Source: Paractinoplanes maris (lineage in GTDB: Bacteria; Actinomycetota; Actinomycetes; Mycobacteriales; Micromonosporaceae). Taken from it: DNA of 64,000 bases. The notes under the pieces are model-generated. The model was not told the origin of the DNA. It was given only the letters and a program-made list of their open reading frames with translations, and did no database searches. Both the position numbers and the translations under genes were made by a program. The stretch spans positions 372,001 through 436,000 of the forward strand of contig NZ_JALPVL010000007.1 in the NCBI RefSeq assembly GCF_023544465.1, written 5' to 3'. Shown one piece after another: positions 58,742-64,000 of this stretch (the first letter of the stretch is position 1; every line of letters begins with the position of its first letter).

Positions 58742-59668
58742 TCAGCCCAGCGTCAGCACGATTTTTCCGCGCAGGCCACCGGCCAATACCCGCCGGTGGG
58801 CGTCGGCTGCTTCGGTCAACGGCATCGTGGCCGCCACGCGCGTACGCAATCGTCCCGCCGCCACCTGATCCACCAAGTCGGCCAGCAGCTCACGATCGTG
58901 CGCGATGAGTTGCAGCTCTTGGCGCACGCCACGTGCTGGAACGATGGCCGGCGTGGGCCGGGTCGCGACCACGACTCCCCTGTCCTCGACGGCAGCGGCC
59001 GCCGCTTCCCCCACGGGGACCGCGTCGAACACCGCGGCCACCGGCCCGACAGTGGCCAGATCGACGGAACGGGGAACTACCTCGTGTGCGCCAAGACCAT
59101 GCACCCACTGCTCATCGTCGTGGGCGGCCTGCGCCAGGACGCGGTAGCCGCGCTGAACCGCAAGCTGGGTGGCGAAGCCGCCGACACCGCCGCCGGCACC
59201 GGTGACCAGAATGCTGCTGCCGGCCGGAAGCATGGCCAAGGACACCAGTGACAGCCCCTGGTGCGCGGTCTGGGCGTTGAGCGGCACCGTGGCTGCGGAC
59301 ACGAAGTCGAGCCCGTCCGGCAACCGCACCAACCAATCCGTGTCGGCCGCCACGAACTCGGCGTAGCCACCTGGTGCACCCCGCGTCAGATACCACGGGA
59401 TCATCCCGACGACACGATCGCCCACCCCGAAGTCAGCCGTGCCGGGGCCGACCGAGGCCACCTCGCCGGCGATGTCCCACCCGGGCGAGAACGGCGGCAC
59501 ATCCGGCCCGCGCGGAATTTCTCCGGTGGTGGCCGCCACGTCGGCCGGGTGCACACAGACCGCACGGATCCTGACCACAACCTGCCCGGGCTTCGCCTCA
59601 GGCTCGGGCAGTTCGGTCACCTGCAACACCTCTGGACCGCCAAGTGCGGCCGCGACGACTCCCAGCAC
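58742..59668 (-). CDS. NADP-dependent MDR-type oxidoreductase
   Basis: A 308-residue MDR protein of the quinone oxidoreductase group: MLGVVAAALGGPEVLQVTELPEPEAKPGQVVVRIRAV with the Rossmann motif ILVTGAGGGVGGFATQLAVQRGYRVLA. No zinc-binding cysteines. GTG 59668 lies 6 bp after a TAGAGT box, so the message is probably leaderless. It lies divergent to the DoxX gene across 232 bp that contain a CebR-type palindrome. Substrate unknown. Confidence 0.9.
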   Translation of the reverse strand: MLGVVAAALGGPEVLQVTELPEPEAKPGQVVVRIRAVCVHPADVAATTGEIPRGPDVPPFSPGWDIAGEVASVGPGTADFGVGDRVVGMIPWYLTRGAPGGYAEFVAADTDWLVRLPDGLDFVSAATVPLNAQTAHQGLSLVSLAMLPAGSSILVTGAGGGVGGFATQLAVQRGYRVLAQAAHDDEQWVHGLGAHEVVPRSVDLATVGPVAAVFDAVPVGEAAAAAVEDRGVVVATRPTPAIVPARGVRQELQLIAHDRELLADLVDQVAAGRLRTRVAATMPLTEAADAHRRVLAGGLRGKIVLTLG

Positions 59669-59674
59669 GCGTCC

Positions 59675-59680
59675 ACTCTA
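59675..59680 (-). promoter_or_regulatory. -10 box of a leaderless promoter
   Basis: Minus strand TAGAGT, 6 bp, then the GTG start at 59668. Matches the TANNNT-N6-start form of leaderless actinobacterial promoters. A -35 is not clear. Confidence 0.55.
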
Positions 59681-59789
59681 GACCGGTGGCTCCCGATAGA
59701 TAGTCCCGCCGACTGTTTCGTAGCCCGCCATTCATCCAGCGTCGAGCCCGGCACCGGATCAGACGCGGGGATGTCCGGTTCTCATCTGA

Positions 59790-59803
59790 TGGGAGCGCTC
59801 CCA
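59790..59803. promoter_or_regulatory. CebR-type operator
   Basis: TGGGAGCGCTCCCA is the exact 14-bp palindrome bound by the LacI-family cellulose repressor CebR in Streptomyces (established knowledge). It lies 97 bp upstream of the DoxX gene start. A candidate -35 TTGACC follows at 59808. No cebR gene is in the window. Confidence 0.78.
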
Positions 59804-59900
59804 TTCGTTGACCAGGACATTGACGTACGTCGTTGCCTTGATGCCGCCGACTCCCTAACCTGCGGTAATCCCCGCCGTTCCCCCTCCCCCAAGGAGCGCC

Positions 59901-60353
59901 ATGTCTCCCCACCGCTTCACCGCGCCGACGTGGTCACTGTTCCGGATGGTCGTCGGTTTCCTGTTCCTGTGCCACGGGCTCGCCTCCGTCTTCGGGGTGC
60001 TCGGCGGCAACCGCGGCTCCGGCCAGGCGATCGAGCCGGGCACCTGGCCGAACTGGTACGCCGGAGTGATCCAACTGTTGTGCGGCGCCCTGGTCCTGGC
60101 CGGACTGGCCACCCGCCCGGCGGCAGTCGTGGCCTCCGGCTCGATGGCCTACGCCTACTTCGTCGTCCATCAGCCGCAGGCTTTGCTGCCGATCCAGAAC
60201 GGCGGTGTCACGCCGGCGCTCTACGCCTGGGCCTTCCTGGCGATCGCGGTGGCGGGCGCCGGTCCGTGGTCCGTCGACGCCCTCATCGCCCGGCGCCGCG
60301 GCGTTCCGGCCACCGTGGCGAGCGATCGCGAGCTCCAGACCAGCCGCCGCTGA
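59901..60353 (+). CDS. DoxX-family membrane protein
   Basis: A 150-residue membrane protein with four hydrophobic helices. The first reads LFRMVVGFLFLCHGLASVFG, as in the DoxX/SURF4-like family linked to quinone or redox functions. ATG has AAGGAG upstream. The spacing of 32 bp to the next gene implies an operon. The palindrome at 59790 suggests control by a CebR-like repressor. How a DoxX protein would serve cellulose use is not known. Confidence 0.85.
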   Translation: MSPHRFTAPTWSLFRMVVGFLFLCHGLASVFGVLGGNRGSGQAIEPGTWPNWYAGVIQLLCGALVLAGLATRPAAVVASGSMAYAYFVVHQPQALLPIQNGGVTPALYAWAFLAIAVAGAGPWSVDALIARRRGVPATVASDRELQTSRR

Positions 60354-60385
60354 CACCCCATCACCCGCCACGAAGGAGAAAATCC

Positions 60386-61150
60386 ATGCGTCACCTCGTC
60401 GCCGCTGCCGCCGCGGCCCTGATGCTCGGTGTCGCCCCGGCCGGCGCGGCAAGCGCCGCCCATCGCGGCGCCTGCACCAGCGATCTGCTCTTCTGCGAAG
60501 ACTTCCAACGCCTGCCTACAGGCGGCCCCAGCACCCTGAAGTGGGGCACCGACACCCGCAACGGCACGCTCAGCGTCGAGCGCGCCCGTCGCGGCAACCA
60601 GGTGCTGCACGTCCACACCGTCGACAACGGGCGCGCCTTCCTGCGGGTCGACGATCTCGCCGTGCCGGGCGATCGTCTCTACGGCCGGATGCGGCTGCGC
60701 ACCGACGCGTTCCCCACCGCCCCGGACTGGGCGCACTTCACGCTCGTCGAGGCCACCGGCAGCGGCAGTGCCGAAGTCGTCCGCCCGATCGGCGGCCAGT
60801 ACGCGCCCACCGTCCCCGGAACCTTCTGGGGCGTGGGAGCCGACGGCGGCCCCACCGGCGACTGGACCAGCTGGCGCGAGTCGGCGCCGGTCGTCGAGGA
60901 CACGTGGCAGTGCTTCGAGTGGTCGCTCGACCGGACGGACAACAACGTCGCCGTGTGGATCGACGGCGTCGCGAATCCGGACCTGACCGCCTCGACCAAC
61001 GAGCACGGCGGCAACGAGGTGCCGTTCGTGCTGCCGGCCGTGGACACCGTCAAAATCGGCTGGCAGCTGTACCAGGGTGGGACCACGCCGGGCGAGTTCG
61101 ACCTGTGGATCGACGACGTCGCCCTGGGCACCCGACGGCTGGGCTGCTGA
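60386..61150 (+). CDS. Secreted Cip1-like/polysaccharide-lyase-fold protein
   Basis: A 254-residue exported protein with signal peptide at about residues 1-27 (AAAAALMLGVAPAGAASA). The mature part is an all-beta, concanavalin-like sequence with paired Cys and the blocks FCEDFQRL...LKWGT, DWAHFTLVEATGSG, WQCFEWSLDRTDNNVAVWIDG and IGWQLYQGGTTPGEFDLWIDDVALG. This pattern resembles Cip1, a cellulose-induced secreted protein of Trichoderma with bacterial homologues and a fold like glucuronan lyase; I place it there with moderate confidence. ATG has GAAGGAGAA. It is downstream of DoxX and the CebR box. Confidence 0.6.
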   Translation: MRHLVAAAAAALMLGVAPAGAASAAHRGACTSDLLFCEDFQRLPTGGPSTLKWGTDTRNGTLSVERARRGNQVLHVHTVDNGRAFLRVDDLAVPGDRLYGRMRLRTDAFPTAPDWAHFTLVEATGSGSAEVVRPIGGQYAPTVPGTFWGVGADGGPTGDWTSWRESAPVVEDTWQCFEWSLDRTDNNVAVWIDGVANPDLTASTNEHGGNEVPFVLPAVDTVKIGWQLYQGGTTPGEFDLWIDDVALGTRRLGC

Positions 61151-61171
61151 GCGGCCCGCGGCGCGCCATCG

Positions 61172-62140
61172 TCAGCGTTGCGCGTACGGGGCGGCCCAGT
61201 CGGACCGGTCCACTTCGTCGAGTCGCCGCAGCTGATCCGCGCTCAGTTCCAGCGCCACACCGTCGAACGCGGCGTCGAGCTGGACGAGCTTGCTGCCACC
61301 CAGCATCGGCCGGATACCGCGGCTCAGCAACCATGCCAGCACCACCTGGCCGCGGGCGGCGTCGGCCTCCTTGGCCACCTCATCCAGGACAGCCAGCCGG
61401 GAGGCGTTGCCGGGATGGTCGTACGCCTCGGGAATGTCCTTCCGCGGGTTGTCGTAGGCACCTGACAGCAGCGGCGTGTACGCCCACACGTCCATGCCGT
61501 GCTCGGCGGCGTAGTCGGCTTGTTCGTCGCTGAGCACCCCGAAGCGGTGTGCGACACCGGGTGGAAGCGTGCCCGGACGGGGCCGCAGATAGGTGGCATT
61601 GAGTTGCAGGGCGTCGAACGGTCGCGCCCCGACCGACCGGGCATGCGCGCGGCCCCGCTCGACCAGCCAGGCCGGGTGATTGGAGATGCCGAACCGGTCG
61701 GCGGCCAGCCCGTCGAGCGCGTCGACGGTCTCCTCGATCGGCACCGAGCGATCTTCCTGGTGCAGCCACAACAGGTCGACGCGGTCGACACCGAGACGGT
61801 CGAGGCTGCCGGCGAAAGCCGTTCGCACCGCGGCGGGAGACAGCCCCTCCCGGCGGTCGGGCCAGGAACCCGGTTCGAGCGGCTCGGCTCCCAGCTTGGT
61901 GGCGATCCGCACCTTCGAACGGATGCCGGGACGGGCAGCGAGCCATCGTCCGAGCACCCGTTCGCTGTCACCGCCGTGGCCCGTGTCGCTCGCCCAGAAC
62001 GCGTAGCAGTCAGCGGTGTCCAGCCACACTCCGCCGCGTTCGACGAACCGGTCGAGCAACGCGAACGATGTGGCCTCGTCGACGGCGGTCCCGAACATCA
62101 TCGCGCCGAGCACCAGCGAGGATGGCTTCACCTCAGTCAT
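61172..62140 (-). CDS. Aldo/keto reductase
   Basis: A 322-residue (beta/alpha)8 NADPH oxidoreductase. The catalytic set is present: Asp in LDTADCY, Tyr in CYAFWASD, Lys in ATKLGAEP and His in LLWLHQEDR; the NADP site is at the C-terminal side (LGGSKLVQL). The reductase handles aldehydes or ketones, substrate unknown. ATG 62140 lies just downstream of a -10-like box, so a leaderless transcript is plausible; a GTG at 62149 would overlap the promoter. The promoter has a perfect 20-bp palindrome. Confidence 0.9.
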   Translation of the reverse strand: MTEVKPSSLVLGAMMFGTAVDEATSFALLDRFVERGGVWLDTADCYAFWASDTGHGGDSERVLGRWLAARPGIRSKVRIATKLGAEPLEPGSWPDRREGLSPAAVRTAFAGSLDRLGVDRVDLLWLHQEDRSVPIEETVDALDGLAADRFGISNHPAWLVERGRAHARSVGARPFDALQLNATYLRPRPGTLPPGVAHRFGVLSDEQADYAAEHGMDVWAYTPLLSGAYDNPRKDIPEAYDHPGNASRLAVLDEVAKEADAARGQVVLAWLLSRGIRPMLGGSKLVQLDAAFDGVALELSADQLRRLDEVDRSDWAAPYAQR

Positions 62141-62147
62141 GCCGCAC

Positions 62148-62178
62148 ACCTTGGCACTTCGAGTGCACTCGAAGTCAA
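62148..62178 (-). promoter_or_regulatory. MerR-type promoter of the aldo/keto reductase (different operator)
   Basis: Minus strand: -35 TTGACT at 62178-62173, 19 bp, -10 CAAGGT at 62153-62148. A perfect 20-bp palindrome (half-site ACTTCGAGTG) covers 62156-62175. The geometry fits MerR but the sequence differs from the regulon operator, so another MerR protein is implied. Confidence 0.6.
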
Positions 62179-62326
62179 GAACGCTTTGCCGAACGCCGGT
62201 GAACCACCACGCTGCGATGCTGAGCCGCAGCCCCCGTATCCCGAACCCGTCAGCGACAGGCCTCGGTGTGCCGGCCAGACAGGCTTTTCCCGTACGGATG
62301 CCCTGCTGCCACGGCCGACTCGCCGT

Positions 62327-63517
62327 TCAACGCGCGGCGGGCCGCAAGGCGCTGACGAGCAGCAAACCGCCGACGATCGCAGCCATGCTGCCCACGACCA
62401 GCGGTGCGGTGGCCCCGATGTGGTCCACCAGCAGACCGCCCCCGACCGCGGCCAGGGCGATCGCGATCTGGAACACCGTCACAGTCACCCCGCCCAGTTG
62501 CTCGAGGTGTTGCGGATCGGTGCGGGCGGCCCACGTCTGGGCCGTGGTCGGGACGCCGCCGAAGCCGAAGCCCCACAGCGCGACGGCGACGAACAGCCCG
62601 GCCCGCGTGCTGCCGGTGACAACCATGGCCACCATGCCCAGGCTGATCATCGCGGGGAAGAACAGAGCGGCGACCCGCAGTACGCGGTCGGCCAGCACGC
62701 CGCTGACCGCCGTGCCCCCGACGTTCGCGATCCCGTAGACGAACAGCAGTACCGCCAGTCCGGAGGCGTCGATCCCTGACACGCTCTCAGTGGCCGGGCG
62801 GATGTAGGTGAAGCCGGTGAAGTGACCGGCGACAACCACCAGAATCCCCCCGAGTCCGAACAGGACCGTACGCGAGCGCAACGTCACGACCAGGACCCGA
62901 AGGCTGCCGGCCGCGTCCGGGACGAAGCGCGGCAAGGTCACCGCCTGCACGAGCAGCGCAGCCAAGGCGGCTCCCGCGGCGAGCAGGAACACACCACGCC
63001 AGCCCCAGAGGGCGCCGAGCCAGGTGCCGAGCGGGACGGCGGCGATCGTGGCGACCGAGACGCCGGCGTTGATGACGGTCACGGCGCGGCCGAGGTAGTC
63101 GCTGGGCACGAGGCGGGCCGACATGGCGATCGCGACGGCCCAGAAGCCGCCGAGGCTCACGCCCATCAGCAGGCGCGCGGCCAGCAGGACGACCAGGTTG
63201 GGCGCGAATGCCACGAGCACGTCGGAGACGACGGCGGCCGCCGTAAGTCCGATCAGCACCAGCCGCCGGTCCGTGCGGGGCAGCAGGGCCGGCAGGAAAA
63301 GACCCGACAGCCCCGCGCCGATGGCCGTCATGGTGACCGCCTGGCCGGCGGTGCCCTCGCTCACGCCGAGGTCGGCGGCGATGGCCGGGAGCAGGCTGGC
63401 CGGCAGGAATTCGGCCATGACCAAGGCGAAGACACCGAGGCCGAGCGAGGCGACCCCGGCCCAGGACGTGGTCTGGGCTGGGACCTGCTTGGCGTCAGGC
63501 GCCGAAACGTTTTGCAT
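62327..63517 (-). CDS. MFS exporter (DHA1-like)
   Basis: A 396-residue transporter with twelve membrane helices. The family loop between helices 2 and 3 reads LFLPALLPRTDRRL, and LLMGVSLGGFWAVAIAMSARLVP is the motif-C-like region of drug efflux pumps. ATG 63517 has GGGGG upstream. It exports an unknown compound, driven by protons. It is divergent from the partial monooxygenase gene, with 285 bp between that hold no other recognisable element. Confidence 0.9.
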   Translation of the reverse strand: MQNVSAPDAKQVPAQTTSWAGVASLGLGVFALVMAEFLPASLLPAIAADLGVSEGTAGQAVTMTAIGAGLSGLFLPALLPRTDRRLVLIGLTAAAVVSDVLVAFAPNLVVLLAARLLMGVSLGGFWAVAIAMSARLVPSDYLGRAVTVINAGVSVATIAAVPLGTWLGALWGWRGVFLLAAGAALAALLVQAVTLPRFVPDAAGSLRVLVVTLRSRTVLFGLGGILVVVAGHFTGFTYIRPATESVSGIDASGLAVLLFVYGIANVGGTAVSGVLADRVLRVAALFFPAMISLGMVAMVVTGSTRAGLFVAVALWGFGFGGVPTTAQTWAARTDPQHLEQLGGVTVTVFQIAIALAAVGGGLLVDHIGATAPLVVGSMAAIVGGLLLVSALRPAAR

Positions 63518-63802
63518 GTGGGGACCCCCGTCGCTTTCTACCGGTCGGTTGCCTCGCTCGACGTGTACGGGTCCTGCCAGTTCAGAGGCGGTGAGCCCGA
63601 TCACGGAGGTTTGGTACGGACCCGCGAACAAGCGGGGTCCGCCACCCGTCTGTGTTTTCAGCACAGCGTCCGAACCACCACCGATCCGGCCCGTTGTTGT
63701 CATCGAGCACGCCCAAGAGATCCCCGATCGCCCGGCGCCTCCACAACGGCTATCGCCAATCCTCCGCCTTGAGAACGCGACCACCACGAGAGGTCACCGA
63801 CG

Positions 63803-64000
63803 ATGACGAGCACCACCGACGCAACCGGCCAGATCTTGCTGATCCTCACCTACACCCTCGGGGAGCAGGACCGAGAAACGTTCGAGCGCATCGCCGGCGC
63901 CCACGCGGCGGCCGCCGACACCTACCCGGGTTGCATCCGCTTCGATCTTGGACGCGACGTCCTGCACCCCGGCCGCTACCAGCTCGTCGAGCAGTGGCAG
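63803..64000 (+). CDS. Antibiotic biosynthesis monooxygenase (ABM) family protein, 5' part
   Basis: The frame runs to the last base of the window; 66 residues are visible. The sequence ILLILTYTLGEQDRETFERIAGAHAAAADTYPGCIRFDLGRDVLHPGRYQLVEQWQ fits the ABM or quinol monooxygenase fold (first strand, long helix, second and third strands). ATG 63803 has GAGAGGT upstream. Its divergent neighbour is the MFS exporter. Confidence 0.75.
   Translation, partial: MTSTTDATGQILLILTYTLGEQDRETFERIAGAHAAAADTYPGCIRFDLGRDVLHPGRYQLVEQWQ

Noticed and set aside
59808..59838. TTGACC, 19 bp, TTGCCT upstream of DoxX, a possible regulon promoter
   Set aside because: The spacer has no TGT...ACA dyad; only a GACGTACGTC palindrome is present. 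The gene is better explained by the CebR box, though the -35 may be real.
1..64000. A biosynthetic gene cluster, prophage or integrative element
   Set aside because: There are no synthases, phage structural genes, integrases, transposases or attachment-like direct repeats visible; the mixture of regulators and hydrolases fits ordinary accessory chromosome.

Overview
The window is about 70% G+C. Its genes often start with GTG, some promoters are leaderless, and several families typical of soil actinomycetes occur: XRE-DUF5753 with DUF397, DUF6221, LAL-type LuxR regulators, TAP-like secreted hydrolases and an ECF sigma factor with a SnoaL tail. I infer a filamentous actinomycete, plausibly Micromonosporaceae (Actinoplanes-like), chromosomal accessory DNA. 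I see no rRNA, tRNA, CRISPR array, transposase, integrase or origin.

Layout. 0-5 kb: a cell-wall and beta-lactam block (end of a serine hydrolase, LysR regulator, class A penicillin-binding protein, class A beta-lactamase, ECF sigma). 5-9 kb: two exported hydrolases of the S15 and S33 types. 9-13 kb: an operon of an NAD-kinase-like protein and two glycine-decarboxylase P subunits, ended by a strong terminator. 13-19 kb: SDR, TetR with oxidoreductase, an ankyrin-epoxide hydrolase fusion, enoyl-CoA hydratase. 19.7-25 kb: a two-component system, a large LuxR regulator, and the decayed end of an efflux adaptor. 25-33 kb: a truncated MerR, NAD(P)-binding protein, DUF6221, a diguanylate cyclase, a subtilase with a Trp-rich tail, and a GGDEF-EAL protein. 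33-39 kb: an island with two more MerR regulators, a GPP34 protein, a short LuxR regulator and two hydrolases. 39-45 kb: an AraC-cupin-oxidoreductase operon, sigma factor, oxidoreductase, pectate lyase. 45-53 kb: TAP hydrolase, ABC exporter, MarR with quinone oxidoreductase, beta-propeller protein, CPBP protease. 52.6-64 kb: diguanylate cyclases, a chemoreceptor broken by one stop codon, XRE/DUF397, a DoxX plus Cip1-like pair under a CebR-type box, aldo/keto reductase, MFS exporter and a partial monooxygenase.

Main result. Eleven promoters scattered from 7 kb to 51.6 kb share one architecture: a -35 TTGAC(C/T), exactly 19 bp, and a -10 of the form TNNNNT, with a dyad of the form CTGT-N7-ACAG (variants exist) filling the spacer. 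A 19-bp spacer with the operator inside it is the hallmark of MerR-family activation. Three MerR proteins in the window have nearly identical DNA-binding heads, and one of them sits behind such a promoter. The proposed regulon joins four exported or cytosolic alpha/beta hydrolases, an S15 peptidase, an ABC exporter, a CPBP membrane protease, a GPP34 protein, an enoyl-CoA hydratase, a short LuxR regulator and the MerR gene itself. This looks like a coordinated response to an extracellular compound, perhaps a peptide or ester antibiotic; the inducer is unknown. Regulation and function are inferred from sequence only.
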